From: an uncultured Alistipes sp.
GTDB taxonomy: Bacteria > Bacteroidota > Bacteroidia > Bacteroidales > Rikenellaceae
Assembly: GCA_900550375.1 (NCBI GenBank)
Contig: URRP01000001.1
Span: 1 to 64,000, forward strand
DNA length: 64,000 bases
Direction: 5' to 3'
Shown here: positions 41,578 through 51,716 of the stretch, in pieces
Layout: every line of letters begins with the position of its first letter
How positions within the stretch are numbered: position 1 is the stretch's first letter
The notes under the pieces: generated by a model
The model's database searches: none
Told to the model about the DNA's origin: nothing
What the model saw: the letters and a program-made list of their open reading frames with translations, nothing else
Translations under genes and position numbers: made by a program

Positions 41578-43644
41578 CTACCGAAGTTTCGCACGCAGCT
41601 CGTCGAGCGTGATCTCGGCCAGAATCGGTTTCCCCGCCGGCGAGAAGCAACGGTCGCCGGCCTCCTGCAATCGCGCAAGCAGCCGCTCGGCCTCCTTCTG
41701 CGAAGTGCAGCGGCCCATAGGCCGCGAGCCGCTGCGGGCCAACCCTGCGGCGATCCGTTCACGGCGCAGATCGGCGGCCGAAACATGCGCGAAAGTCTGC
41801 AACAATTCGTAGATCAGCTCGTCGATCGTCTCCGAAGGCATATCGGCCGGCGTGCCCTTCACGTCGATCGCACCGTCGCCCATGCGTTCGATATCGAATC
41901 CGACGGCGGCGAACTCGGCGGCATGTTGTCCGAGCAGCTCGTATTCGTCGTGCGAGAGCACCAGCCGTTCGGGGAAAAGCAGCTGCTCGCTCACCGCCGA
42001 ACCGTTGGAGAGCATCGAGAGGTAATATTCATAGAGCAAACGCTCCTGCGCCCGCTTCAGATCGACCGCCACGAGTGCGCCGCCCAGCATCGCCACTGCA
42101 TATCCGGGTGCTACGGACGTCACGCTGCGGAACTCCGCCGCAGGTTCATCGATCAACCGCTGCTGTACGGCCGCATCCGACGAAGAGACATATTCCAGCA
42201 GGCTCTCTTGCGCGTCATCCGCCGCAACGATCGCCTCCGCCGACAGCGACGGCACTTCGGCCATCTCCGCGAATCGGGCAACGTCTTCGTCCGACACAGC
42301 CGCCCGCGACGGCACCTCCTCGTAACCGCCTTCGCGATCGGAGAGAAGATACTCCTCCGCCGGATCGAACGCGGGACGCAGCGCAGCGCCTCTCCGCAAC
42401 GACCCTGCTCCTCGACCGCCGCTGCCCCGTCCCGCAGTCGAATGCGCGGAGGCGCCCGAAAGCTCCGTAAAATCCTCACCGGGAAACTCCTCGACGATAT
42501 CGGACGACGAATCGCCTCCCTCGGCGACATACCCCTCGGCAAAGGGGTTATAATGTTCGTTGACCATCGCCGCCGGCTCTCCGTAAACGGCTCCCTGCCG
42601 CGCCACGGGAATCTCGATGCGCCCTTCGGCCGTGAAATCCATCATCGGCACGGCACCGGTCTTACCCAGCGTATTGCGCACGGCGGCGTGAATGATCTCC
42701 CACACAGCCTCCTTGTCATCGAACTTCACCTCGATCTTCTGGGGGTGGACATTGACGTCGATCCGCTCTGGATCGATGGTCAGGAAGAGGAAATAAGAGG
42801 GGAAACAGGTATCGGGAATCAGCTTCTCGTAGGCTTTCAGCACCGCTTTGCGCAGGTATTGGTCGCTGAAGTACCGCCCGTTGACGAAAAAGTACTGTTC
42901 GGCATTGCTCTTTTTGGCGGCGGCCGGCCGGCCCACGAATCCGTCGACACGAACGATCGACGTGTCGGCCGCGACCTCCAGCAGATTGGGCTTGATATGA
43001 CGGCCTATCACATCGACGATCCGCCCTGCCAGCGATGCGGGTTGCAGATGGTAGACCGGAGCGTCGTTGTCGTACAGCTCGAACGCCGTGTCGGGATTGC
43101 ACAGCGCCACGCGCTGAAATTCGGCTTTGATCTGTTTCGACGACGCGGTACTCTTCTCCAGAAACCGCCGCCGCGCCGGAACGTTGTAAAAGAGGTTGCG
43201 CACATAGAACTGCGACCCCACGGGGCACAGGATCGGCTCCTGACTCTGGAACTTGCCGCCGTTGACCAGCGTCTGCGTACCCACTTCGTCGCCCTCCTGC
43301 CGCGTGCGCAGCTCGACCTGCGCGACGGCCGCGATCGATGCGAGCGCCTCGCCGCGGAAGCCGAACGTATGGAGCGCATAGATATCCTCGACCGAAGCGA
43401 TCTTGCTCGTGGCGTGGCGATCGAAAGCCATGCGGGCATCCATCGGCGACATGCCGCATCCGTCGTCGATGATCTGTATCAACTCGCGGCCGCCGTCGCG
43501 CGCATTGACCGTAACGGTATGCGCACCGGCGTCGATGGCATTCTCCATCATCTCCTTCACCACCGACGACGGGCGGTTGACCACCTCGCCGGCAGCGATC
43601 TGATTGGCTACGACATCGGGCAGCAGTTTGATTCGATCGGCCAT
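41578..43644 (-). CDS. mutL: DNA mismatch repair protein MutL
   Basis: A 688-residue MutL. The GHKL ATPase is intact: VANQIAAGEVV and ENAIDAGA (Asn/Asp), IDDGCGMSPMDARMAFDRHATSKI and TFGFRGEALASI. An acidic, Ser-rich linker (residues ~365-500) leads to the dimerisation domain. There the usual D-Q-H-A/R-x-x-E endonuclease motif reads VDLKRAQERLLYE and the usual C-P-H-G-R-P reads CFSPAGKPI, so nicking activity is doubtful. It is followed after short gaps by the rhomboid operon. Confidence 0.94.
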   Translation of the reverse strand: MADRIKLLPDVVANQIAAGEVVNRPSSVVKEMMENAIDAGAHTVTVNARDGGRELIQIIDDGCGMSPMDARMAFDRHATSKIASVEDIYALHTFGFRGEALASIAAVAQVELRTRQEGDEVGTQTLVNGGKFQSQEPILCPVGSQFYVRNLFYNVPARRRFLEKSTASSKQIKAEFQRVALCNPDTAFELYDNDAPVYHLQPASLAGRIVDVIGRHIKPNLLEVAADTSIVRVDGFVGRPAAAKKSNAEQYFFVNGRYFSDQYLRKAVLKAYEKLIPDTCFPSYFLFLTIDPERIDVNVHPQKIEVKFDDKEAVWEIIHAAVRNTLGKTGAVPMMDFTAEGRIEIPVARQGAVYGEPAAMVNEHYNPFAEGYVAEGGDSSSDIVEEFPGEDFTELSGASAHSTAGRGSGGRGAGSLRRGAALRPAFDPAEEYLLSDREGGYEEVPSRAAVSDEDVARFAEMAEVPSLSAEAIVAADDAQESLLEYVSSSDAAVQQRLIDEPAAEFRSVTSVAPGYAVAMLGGALVAVDLKRAQERLLYEYYLSMLSNGSAVSEQLLFPERLVLSHDEYELLGQHAAEFAAVGFDIERMGDGAIDVKGTPADMPSETIDELIYELLQTFAHVSAADLRRERIAAGLARSGSRPMGRCTSQKEAERLLARLQEAGDRCFSPAGKPILAEITLDELRAKLR

Positions 43645-43650
43645 ACGCTG

Positions 43651-44094
43651 CTACTGCCCTTCGTAGTCGTTAGGTACCACCGTGATCGGCATCTCCTGCC
43701 ACTCCACGTCGCTGATGCCCGACTGGTCGAGATCGGAGGACGGAGCCTGCCGTTCGACCGCAGCGGGCGCAGGCGCCTGACCGGCCTGCTTCATCATCGC
43801 CGTCACTTTGGGGTAGATCACCATGAAGAAGAGCAGCAGCACCAAGACGCCCGTAAGCAGCAGACCGAAACGTCGTTTCGAGCGGGCGCTCCGCTCCGCC
43901 TCGCGCCGTGCGGCACGCGCCGTGCGGGCCGTGCGGACGTACTGCCCGGGCTCATACTCCCGATCGGCATCTTCGGGACGCTCGCCGCGCAATTCGGCGC
44001 GGCGCTGCGCCCTGCGTTCCGCTTCGGGATCGTAGTAACGCGGGATGTAGTTGAATTTATTGGCGTGCTTCTTAAAAGGTGAAAAACCTAACAT
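43651..44094 (-). CDS. Single-pass membrane protein next to mutL
   Basis: A 147-residue protein: FNYIPRYYDPEAE near the start, a very basic stretch (residues ~25-75, Arg/Ala-rich), one membrane helix (GLLLTGVLVLLLFFMVIYP) and a Pro/acidic tail. Similar short proteins adjoin mutL in other Bacteroidota (from memory). Function unknown. The stop is 6 bases before mutL, so they are probably cotranscribed. Confidence 0.7.
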   Translation of the reverse strand: MLGFSPFKKHANKFNYIPRYYDPEAERRAQRRAELRGERPEDADREYEPGQYVRTARTARAARREAERSARSKRRFGLLLTGVLVLLLFFMVIYPKVTAMMKQAGQAPAPAAVERQAPSSDLDQSGISDVEWQEMPITVVPNDYEGQ

Positions 44095-44127
44095 GACGAC
44101 TCGTGTTTTGGGCGAAGATACGAATTT

Positions 44128-45306
44128 TTATTGGAAGAAATTCTTCATCCGCTCGAAGATGTTTTGGTTTTTGACCGATTCGGCCTTCGCGAACGACGGC
44201 TGCTGTGCGAGCTGCTCGACCAGCCGCTTCTCTTCGGCGGAGAGTTTCGCCGGAACGGTGATGTCGACCACCGCCAGCAGATCGCCTGTTCCATACCCGT
44301 TCACGTCGGGCAGCCCCTTGCCCCGCAGACGCAGCACCTTGCCGGCATGCGTACCGGGATCGATTTTGATCTTCACGCGGCCGTCGACCGTAGGTATCTC
44401 GACCGAACCGCCGAGCAGTGCCGTCGGAACGGTGATATTCAGATTGTGGATCAGATCGTTGCCGTCGCGCACCAGTTCGGAATTGCGCTCCTCGTCGATC
44501 ACCACGAGCAGATCGCCGTTTACGCCGCCCTGACGCGCGGCATTGCCCTTGCCGGCAACGGTCAATACCATTCCCTCGCCTACGCCGGCCGGAATACGGA
44601 TCTCGACGACCTCCTCGCCGCGCACGGCGCCTTCGCCGCCGCACTTGTCGCATTTGGAGGTGATGACCTTGCCCGTACCGCCGCAGGTCGGGCAGACGCC
44701 CTGCGTCTGCATCCGTCCGAAGAAGGTGTTCTCCACACGGGTCACATATCCCGATCCGTTACAGGTCGGGCAGGTCGAATAGGCGTTGGGGTCTTTGGCG
44801 CCCGTCCCGCCGCATTTGTCGCAGGCGACGAGCTTCGAAATCTTGAGTTTCTTGGTGGTGCCCTTGGCGATCTCGGCCAAGGTCAGTTTCACCCGCACAC
44901 GCAGGTCGGAACCCTTGTTGACCCGCTGACCGCGCTGCGTGCGGCCCCCCGAAAAGCCCGAGAAGCCGCCGCCGAAATGACCGCCGAAAATATCTCCGAA
45001 CTGCGAGAAGATATCCTCCATCGAAAAACCTCCTCCCGAGAATCCTCCGAATCCGCCTGCACCGCCGCCTGCGGCGCCATTCATCCCCGCATGGCCGAAC
45101 TGGTCGTAGCGGGCGCGCTTGTCGGGATTCGACAGCACGTCGTATGCTTCGGCGGCCTCCTTGAACTTCTCCTCGGCCTCCTTATCTCCCGGATTTTTAT
45201 CGGGATGGAATTTAATGGCCGCCTTGCGGTAGGCCTTTTTTATCTCATCGGCGTTGGCTGTCTTCTCGACGCCGAGCACCTCGTAATAATCGCGTTTTTC
45301 TGCCAT
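44128..45306 (-). CDS. dnaJ: Chaperone DnaJ
   Basis: A 392-residue type I Hsp40. It has a J domain with the HPD motif (FHPDKNPGD), a Gly/Phe-rich linker (residues ~75-125), four zinc-binding C-x-x-C-x-G-x-G repeats ([32 protein letters not shown]) and two C-terminal substrate domains. It delivers clients to DnaK and stimulates its ATPase. dnaK is not in the window; grpE lies 51 bases upstream in the same direction. Confidence 0.97.
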   Translation of the reverse strand: MAEKRDYYEVLGVEKTANADEIKKAYRKAAIKFHPDKNPGDKEAEEKFKEAAEAYDVLSNPDKRARYDQFGHAGMNGAAGGGAGGFGGFSGGGFSMEDIFSQFGDIFGGHFGGGFSGFSGGRTQRGQRVNKGSDLRVRVKLTLAEIAKGTTKKLKISKLVACDKCGGTGAKDPNAYSTCPTCNGSGYVTRVENTFFGRMQTQGVCPTCGGTGKVITSKCDKCGGEGAVRGEEVVEIRIPAGVGEGMVLTVAGKGNAARQGGVNGDLLVVIDEERNSELVRDGNDLIHNLNITVPTALLGGSVEIPTVDGRVKIKIDPGTHAGKVLRLRGKGLPDVNGYGTGDLLAVVDITVPAKLSAEEKRLVEQLAQQPSFAKAESVKNQNIFERMKNFFQ

Positions 45307-45357
45307 AATCTTCGGATTCTCCCCCGATTCTACTCTTCATTCATTCAGTTCCGAGAC

Positions 45358-46035
45358 TTACTCGCCTACGACGACCTTCGCGAAGCGAAGCACCTTGTCA
45401 TGCAGCCGATAACCTTTCTGCACCACGTCGATAATTTTTCCGCGCTGCTCCTCGCCGGCCTGAAATCGGGCCACCGCCTCGTGATGGTCGGTGTTCAGTT
45501 CGAGTCCTTTGGCTTCGATTTCACTCACGCCGCACGAGCGGAGTACTTCGTGAAACTTCTGCGCGATCAGCACGACACCCTCACGCAGCGCATCCATATC
45601 GTCGCTTTTGGCCATCGCCTCCACCGCTCGGTCCATATCGTCGGCTATGGGCAGCATCGCTTTCAACACGTCCGCTCCGCCCCGTTCGACCAGCTCCATC
45701 TTCTCGCGCAGCGTGCGCTTGCGATAGTTGTCGAACTCGGCCTGCAACCGCAGAAATTTGTCCTGCCATTCGGCGATCTGCTGCTCCAGTTCGGGTGCCA
45801 GCTGCTCGCAGACGCCTGCTTCGACGCCCGACTCGTCGCCGGCAACGCCCGAAGCGGTGCCATGAGCCGGAGCTTCGTCGCCCGTGGGCGTTGCGTCTGT
45901 CATTGTGTCAGTACTCACACCGTCGTCGCCTGACACATTGGCGCACGGCTCGCCGTCGCACGAAGGATAACCCTCGCCCGGAGCAAACCCCTCGTCACCG
46001 CTAATCGACTCATTGTAAATCTCTTCCTTTTTCAT
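45358..46035 (-). CDS. grpE: Nucleotide exchange factor GrpE
   Basis: A 225-residue DnaK exchange factor. An acidic, disordered N-terminal tail (~75 residues) is longer than in E. coli. It precedes the long dimeric helix (LQAEFDNYRKRTLREKMEL) and the C-terminal beta domain with GVSEIEAKGLELNTDHHEAV and VVQKGYRLHDKVLRFAKVVV. It pairs with dnaJ downstream, a conserved heat-shock module. Confidence 0.96.
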   Translation of the reverse strand: MKKEEIYNESISGDEGFAPGEGYPSCDGEPCANVSGDDGVSTDTMTDATPTGDEAPAHGTASGVAGDESGVEAGVCEQLAPELEQQIAEWQDKFLRLQAEFDNYRKRTLREKMELVERGGADVLKAMLPIADDMDRAVEAMAKSDDMDALREGVVLIAQKFHEVLRSCGVSEIEAKGLELNTDHHEAVARFQAGEEQRGKIIDVVQKGYRLHDKVLRFAKVVVGE

Positions 46036-46095
46036 ATCTCTTTATTTTGCATTTCCAGTTTTCTCTATTGCGCAAATTGTATACCAAGCGTCCCG

Positions 46096-46806
46096 CTACT
46101 CCAGAATGAAGATCGCCGGCCGTTTGTTCAGCTCCGGCAGCTGCGACCGCCGCCAGTCGGCGATGCTGCGCGTCAGTACGGTTTCATCCGGTGCAGTGAG
46201 GTCCTTCGCAATGGTCAGCATCGTCTGCGGCGCACAAATCTGCAACAGCTGTTCGGCCAGTTTCACATTGCGGTAAGGCGTCTCGATGAAGAGCTGCGCC
46301 TGTCCTTCGGCGTGCGCACGCCGCTCGAAAGCCCGGATCGCCCGTGCCCGTTCGTCGGGTTTGACGGGCAGATAGCCGTTGAAGGCGAAGGACTGCCCGT
46401 TGAGTCCCGAAGCCATCATCGCCAGCAGGATCGACGAAGGGCCGACCAGCGGCACGACGCGAATCCCGCGCCGGTGACACAACGCGACCACCAGTGCCCC
46501 GGGATCGGCCACCCCCGGCACGCCCGCCTCCGAGATGACACCGGCCGAACGGCCCGCCGCGATCGGCGCCACCAGCTCCTCCACCTCGCGGCCGGCGGCC
46601 GTATGTTCGTTCAGCTCCCTGAATTCCAGCTCTTCGATCGGCCGTCCCAGCTTCGCCTTCGACAAAAAACGCCGCGCCGAGCGAGTATTTTCGACGATGA
46701 AATAGTCCAACGAAGCCATCACCGCACGATTTGCGGCCGGCAGCACATCCCACACATCGCCCTCTTCGGCGATCGGGCAGGGAATCAGATAGAGTGTTCC
46801 GGGCAT
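46096..46806 (-). CDS. Tetrapyrrole-methylase-fold SAM-dependent methyltransferase, RsmI-like
   Basis: A 236-residue protein related to the rRNA 2'-O-methyltransferase RsmI but with a changed N-terminus (GTLYLIPCPIAEEGDVWDVLP in place of the usual short NIGNLxD). Shared blocks are FIVENTRSARRFL, ISEAGVPGVADPGALVV, VVPLVGPSSILLAMMASG and FIETPYRN. This Bacteroidota subgroup is a paralogue whose substrate is not established. It begins 9 bases after the murF-alr stop. Confidence 0.87.
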   Translation of the reverse strand: MPGTLYLIPCPIAEEGDVWDVLPAANRAVMASLDYFIVENTRSARRFLSKAKLGRPIEELEFRELNEHTAAGREVEELVAPIAAGRSAGVISEAGVPGVADPGALVVALCHRRGIRVVPLVGPSSILLAMMASGLNGQSFAFNGYLPVKPDERARAIRAFERRAHAEGQAQLFIETPYRNVKLAEQLLQICAPQTMLTIAKDLTAPDETVLTRSIADWRRSQLPELNKRPAIFILE

Positions 46807-46815
46807 AGCAGAGAG

Positions 46816-49176
46816 TTATTCTTTGAGGTAAATCCGTTTCACGCGGCCTGCGACCGACGTGAGTATCTCATAGGGGATCGTACCGAGTACGGCCGCCATC
46901 GCCTCGGGCGTATTGCCCGCCGCAGGCGAGAAGACCACCGCTTCGTCGCCCTCGGCGACCCCTTCGATGCCGGTGATGTCGATCATGCAGCTGTCCATGC
47001 AGACGCGCCCCACGATCGGTGCCGGTTTGCCTCCCACACGCATCGACCATGCACCGCAGCCCAGATGGCGGTCCAGCCCGTCGGCATAACCGATCGGCAC
47101 GGTGGCCGTCACCGTCGGATGTGTCAGCACGCCCGCACGGCCGTAGCCCACCGTCTCGGGCGGTGCCAGATGCTTGATCTGAACGATACGGGTACGCAGC
47201 GTCGAGACGGGACGCAGCCCCTCGTTGTGCTCGAACCCGAAGCCGTAAAGCCCCAGTCCCAGACGGCATAGATCGTATTGCGCTTCGGGGAAACGCTCGA
47301 TGGCCGCCGAGTTGGCCGTATGGCGCAGCACGGGATAAGGCAGCGCCGCCGCAATGCGGCCGCTCATGCGGTCGAAACGCGCGAGCTGCAACCGCGTGAA
47401 ATCGTCCTGCGCGGAGTCGTCCGAGGTACAGAGGTGCGCGAAGATCGTCGCCACGCGCACCGTCCGCCCGCAGCGATCGAGCGCGTCGAGCAGAGCGGGC
47501 AGCTCCTCCTCCACGAAGCCCAAGCGGTGCATTCCCGTATCGAGCTTGATATGAATCGGATAGTGCTGCTCGCCGTAGCGTTCCACGGCCTCCGCGAACT
47601 CGCCGAGCGACCGCAGGCTGTAAATCTCCGGTTCGAGCCGGTTGGCCGCCATCACGTCGAAGCTGTCCGAATCGGCGTTAAGCACCACGATGGGCATCGT
47701 GATACCGCGTTCGCGCAGCAGCACTCCCTCGTCGGCGAACGCTACGGCCAGATAATCGACGCCCTGATGTTGCAGCAGCTGGGCCACCTCGAAATCGCCG
47801 GCGCCGTAGCTCGCGGCCTTGACCATCGCCACGAGGCCCACCCCCGGCCGCAGCTGCGACCGGAAATAGTTCAGATTGTGGATCATGGCATCCAGATCGA
47901 CCTCAAGCACCGTCGTGTGGCTCTTGCGAGAAAGCGCATGTTCCAGTTTTTCGAAACGGCTGTCGCGATTGCCTTTGAGCAGCACGGCGCGTCCCGCGAT
48001 GTCGGCACGGTCGATGCGCCGCAGGTAGTCGTCGGTCGAAGCATAGAACGACTTGTCGCAGGCGAAACGCGCCGCCTGCACCTGCAATTTCGGGCCGATG
48101 CCGACGAACCGTCCCACGCCCGCCGCCGCGACCATCGCCGCCACACGCGCATAGAGTTCGTCGTCGGCCATGCCGCTTTGCAGGATGTCGGACAAGATCA
48201 ACGTCGTAGGGCGTCCCGCCGCCACGCTGTGCAGATAATCCAGCGCAATGGCCAGCGAGTTGATATCGGAATTGTAAGCGTCGTCGACCAGCAGCGAGTC
48301 GTTGATCCCCTCCTTCACTTCGAGCCGCATCGCCACGCGCTGCAACCGTCCGAAATCGGGTGCGGGTCTTCCCGCAACCCGCCAGAAGGTCTCCACCAAC
48401 TGCGAATTGCGTTCGGAAGCCGCGTCGGCGAATCCGCCGCCCGCAACCGTCGCGGCATCGAAAAGCTCATGCCCGTCGGTATAGACCTCGCGCAGCATCG
48501 AGGCCATCGGCTCGTAAGCGCCGTGATAGATGATCTGCGGTGCATGGAGCGCCAGCAGCAGTTTCTCGGCGCACTTCTCCTCCAGCGACGCGAAATGCTC
48601 CTGATGCGCATCGCCCAGCGAGGTGAAAATCACGATGTCGGGCGCGATCATCCGTTCCAGCCGCGTCATCTCGCCGGGCAGCGAAATCCCCGCCTCGACG
48701 AGGGCGATCGCTTCGTCGCCCTCGATCATCAGCAGCGACAGCGCCGTGCCCAGCTGCGAATTGTAGCTGCGCGGCGAACGGAACAGCTTCACGCCGTCGG
48801 GGACCGTCTGGGCGATCCACTCCTTGACGACCGTCTTGCCGTTCGAACCGGTGATACCCACCACCGTGCCGCCGAAGCGGCGCCGCCAGTCGGCAGCCAG
48901 CCGCTGCAAGGCGTCGATGGCATTTTCCACGACGACATACCCCGCCCCGTCGCGCATGTCGAGAGGCCGTTCGATCAGAAAAGCCCGCACGCCGCGGGCG
49001 TACATCCCGTCGACGAAATCGTGCGAATCGTGCCGCGCGCCGCGCATGGCGACGAACAGCGGTACGGCCGGCACACCACAGTTGCGGCTGTCGGTCACTA
49101 CTTCCGTTACGCGCCGGTCTTCACCGGTGAAAGTTCCCCCGCAGATGCGTGCGATCTCTGATAAGGTATAGTCCAT
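46816..49176 (-). CDS. Bifunctional MurF ligase / alanine racemase
   Basis: A 786-residue fusion. The N-terminal ~420 residues are MurF-like, with the ATP loop GITGSNGKTVVKE, SPRSYNSQLGTALSLL and DDAYNSD. They would join D-Ala-D-Ala to UDP-MurNAc-tripeptide. From ~residue 421 follows a PLP alanine racemase with VDLDAMIHNLNYFR, the PLP lysine in MVKAASYGAG (~454), HIKLDTGMHRLGF and the catalytic Tyr in IGYADGLDR. The fusion, known in Bacteroidota, couples D-Ala supply to its use in the peptidoglycan precursor. It lies between mutS2 and the RsmI-like gene. Confidence 0.95.
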   Translation of the reverse strand: MDYTLSEIARICGGTFTGEDRRVTEVVTDSRNCGVPAVPLFVAMRGARHDSHDFVDGMYARGVRAFLIERPLDMRDGAGYVVVENAIDALQRLAADWRRRFGGTVVGITGSNGKTVVKEWIAQTVPDGVKLFRSPRSYNSQLGTALSLLMIEGDEAIALVEAGISLPGEMTRLERMIAPDIVIFTSLGDAHQEHFASLEEKCAEKLLLALHAPQIIYHGAYEPMASMLREVYTDGHELFDAATVAGGGFADAASERNSQLVETFWRVAGRPAPDFGRLQRVAMRLEVKEGINDSLLVDDAYNSDINSLAIALDYLHSVAAGRPTTLILSDILQSGMADDELYARVAAMVAAAGVGRFVGIGPKLQVQAARFACDKSFYASTDDYLRRIDRADIAGRAVLLKGNRDSRFEKLEHALSRKSHTTVLEVDLDAMIHNLNYFRSQLRPGVGLVAMVKAASYGAGDFEVAQLLQHQGVDYLAVAFADEGVLLRERGITMPIVVLNADSDSFDVMAANRLEPEIYSLRSLGEFAEAVERYGEQHYPIHIKLDTGMHRLGFVEEELPALLDALDRCGRTVRVATIFAHLCTSDDSAQDDFTRLQLARFDRMSGRIAAALPYPVLRHTANSAAIERFPEAQYDLCRLGLGLYGFGFEHNEGLRPVSTLRTRIVQIKHLAPPETVGYGRAGVLTHPTVTATVPIGYADGLDRHLGCGAWSMRVGGKPAPIVGRVCMDSCMIDITGIEGVAEGDEAVVFSPAAGNTPEAMAAVLGTIPYEILTSVAGRVKRIYLKE

Positions 49177-49187
49177 CGTTTTTCGAT

Positions 49188-51683
49188 TTAGTCCGCGCGG
49201 AACGTCACCACCGTGATGCCCGAGCCGCCGCGGTCGGCATGTTCGTCGGCGACGCCCGCGATACCCGACACCGTGTGCAGGTAGCGGCGTATCTCCTCCT
49301 TGAGCGCCCCCGTCCCCTTGCCGTGAAGGATCGTCACCGCGCCGACACCCACCATCAACGCATCGTCGATGAAGTTCTGCACGGCATCGACCGCTTCCGA
49401 GGCGCGCATCCCGCGCACGTCGATATGATCCTTGAAATTGAGCTTGCGGGCCGCCACGTCGACCGACACCACCGTGCGGGCCGCCACGGGCCGCGTCGCC
49501 TCGCGATATTCGCTGTTCGACACTACGCGCAGGCGTTTTCGGTCGACCATCGTCAGCAGCTGCCCGAAGGCCACCTGTGCTTTATTTCCCTTGAGCATCT
49601 GCACCACGCCGGGCGTCTGCTGCCCTTCGAGCACCACCTTCGAACCGACCTCGACCTCGCGAGGCGGCGCAGCGACAGGCGGTGCATCGCTCGTCGCAGC
49701 GGGTTGGCGGCGACGCTCTTCGCGGCGTTCGCGGCGGCGCTGCAATTTTTCCATTTCGCGTTCGATGCGGGCCGCTTTTTCGGGATCGACGGCATCCGCC
49801 TGCTCGACCCGCTCCTTGAAGGCGTCCAAATCGCGCCGGATAAACCGTGTCATCTCACGATCGGCCTGCGCCTCGCGAATCTCCTTGATCGTCTGCTCGA
49901 TACGGCGATTCGCCTCGGCCACCAGCTCTTTGGCTTCGGCCTTGGCCGCCTGCAATATCTCGCTCCGCTCCTGACGGATGCGTGCAAGCTGTGCGGCATA
50001 GCTCTGCTCCAGCTCCTCGATCTTGCGGTCCGTCAGGCGGATACGGTCACGCTTCTGCTCCCAGTACCGCTTGTCGCGGGCGATCTCGCGCAGCTGCCGC
50101 TCGAGATTGATATGATCCGACCCCGCCTTGTCGCTGGCTGCACGAATGATCTCTTCGGGCAGGCCGATCTTGCGGGCAATCTCCACGGCGAACGAGCTGC
50201 CGGGTTTGCCGATTTCGAGTTTGAAGAGCGGACGGATATTCTGCACGTCGAACAGCATCGCTCCGTTGGCTATCCCGTCGGCGTTCGATGCGTAATACTT
50301 TATATTGGCGTAATGCGTCGTAACGACGCCATAACAGCCGCGATCGAGCAGCCGTTCGAGAATCGCCTCGGCAATGGCGCCGCCGATCGTAGGCTCGGTT
50401 CCCGAACCGAACTCGTCGATCAACACCAACGTGCGGTCGGAGGCTCCGGCCAGCATGTTCTTCATGTTGCGCAGGTGCGACGAATAGGTCGACAGATCGT
50501 CGTCTATCGACTGCTCGTCGCCGATATCGATGCAGATCGACCGGAAAACGGGCAGCTCCGAGACCTCCGACGCCGGCACGGGATAACCGCACTGGAAGAG
50601 ATACTGCATAAGCCCCGTCGTCTTCAGGCAGACCGACTTGCCGCCGGCATTGGGTCCCGAAATCACGAGGATGCGCTTGTGCCGGTCGAGCATAAGATCG
50701 AGCGGCACGACCTCGCGCCCCTGCGCCCGCAGCGTCTGCTGCAACAGCGGATGGCGCGCCGTGCGCAGTTCCAGCCGGTCGTCCGTCGAGAGGATCGGCT
50801 TGCCGGCGTCGTTAGCCAGCGCCCAGCGCGCTTTGGCGCGGATCATATCGATGGACGAGAGATAGTCGCCCGCATCGGCGATCAGCTCCGCATCGGGACG
50901 GATCGACTCGGTGAAGGCGCTCAGCACCTTGACCACTTCGCGCCGCTCGGCGTATTCCAACTCCTTGAGTTCGTTGTTGATTTCGACCACCTCGACCGGC
51001 TCGATATAGAAGGTACGGCCCGTGGCCGACTCGTCGTGAATGAATCCCTGCAACTTGCGTTTGTTGACCGCTGCAACAGGGATCACCGTCCGCCCGTCAC
51101 GCACCGACAGCGCGGCGTCGGCCTCGACGATGCCGGCCTGCTTGGCTCGCTGCAACACCTGCTGCAACCGTTTGGCAGCCTGCCCTTCGCGTTCACGAAT
51201 GGCACGGCGCACCTGCTGTAACTCGGGCGAAGCGGTGTCCTTCACCTCGCCGTAGGTATCGAGAATGGCATCGATGGCCCGCACGATTTCGGGAAAGAGC
51301 GTCACGCGGCGGCTCAGCTCCCACAGGCGGGGATAACGCACCTCGCCGCGTCCCAGCACGAACTCCGCGATCGCCCCGACGGTGACGAGCGCCTTGCGCA
51401 GCTCCGCCGCCTCCGAAGCGAGCAGATAGCTCCCTTCGACCCTGATTTTCGCTACCAGCGGCGCCGGATCGGGATAGTCGCCATCGGGAAAGTCCCGTTC
51501 GAGCATCAGCAGCGAACGCATCTCGTTCATCAGCGACAGACGGCGTTCGATCTCGTCGGCCGACGTCGAAAAGCCCTCCTCGGCCAGCTTCTCCGCCGCC
51601 GAACGGGTTGAACAGAGCGCCGTCACCTGCTCGCGGATACGGTCGAAACCGATCTTCTCTTCGAAATTCGCCGGATAAATCAT
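49188..51683 (-). CDS. mutS2: Endonuclease MutS2
   Basis: An 831-residue MutS2: coiled core region, ATPase with Walker A SGPNAGGKSVCLKT and Walker B TLVLIDEFGSGTEP, a long basic coiled-coil stretch (~residues 510-640), and a C-terminal Smr nuclease domain with DVRGMRASEAVDAV and VTILHGKGTGALK. MutS2 suppresses recombination and also acts on collided ribosomes in some bacteria. It belongs to the amidase-mlaD-mutS2-murF unit. Confidence 0.95.
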   Translation of the reverse strand: MIYPANFEEKIGFDRIREQVTALCSTRSAAEKLAEEGFSTSADEIERRLSLMNEMRSLLMLERDFPDGDYPDPAPLVAKIRVEGSYLLASEAAELRKALVTVGAIAEFVLGRGEVRYPRLWELSRRVTLFPEIVRAIDAILDTYGEVKDTASPELQQVRRAIREREGQAAKRLQQVLQRAKQAGIVEADAALSVRDGRTVIPVAAVNKRKLQGFIHDESATGRTFYIEPVEVVEINNELKELEYAERREVVKVLSAFTESIRPDAELIADAGDYLSSIDMIRAKARWALANDAGKPILSTDDRLELRTARHPLLQQTLRAQGREVVPLDLMLDRHKRILVISGPNAGGKSVCLKTTGLMQYLFQCGYPVPASEVSELPVFRSICIDIGDEQSIDDDLSTYSSHLRNMKNMLAGASDRTLVLIDEFGSGTEPTIGGAIAEAILERLLDRGCYGVVTTHYANIKYYASNADGIANGAMLFDVQNIRPLFKLEIGKPGSSFAVEIARKIGLPEEIIRAASDKAGSDHINLERQLREIARDKRYWEQKRDRIRLTDRKIEELEQSYAAQLARIRQERSEILQAAKAEAKELVAEANRRIEQTIKEIREAQADREMTRFIRRDLDAFKERVEQADAVDPEKAARIEREMEKLQRRRERREERRRQPAATSDAPPVAAPPREVEVGSKVVLEGQQTPGVVQMLKGNKAQVAFGQLLTMVDRKRLRVVSNSEYREATRPVAARTVVSVDVAARKLNFKDHIDVRGMRASEAVDAVQNFIDDALMVGVGAVTILHGKGTGALKEEIRRYLHTVSGIAGVADEHADRGGSGITVVTFRAD

Positions 51684-51716
51684 CGTCCGATATTCTCTGG
51701 GAACGGGAAGGCCGCG

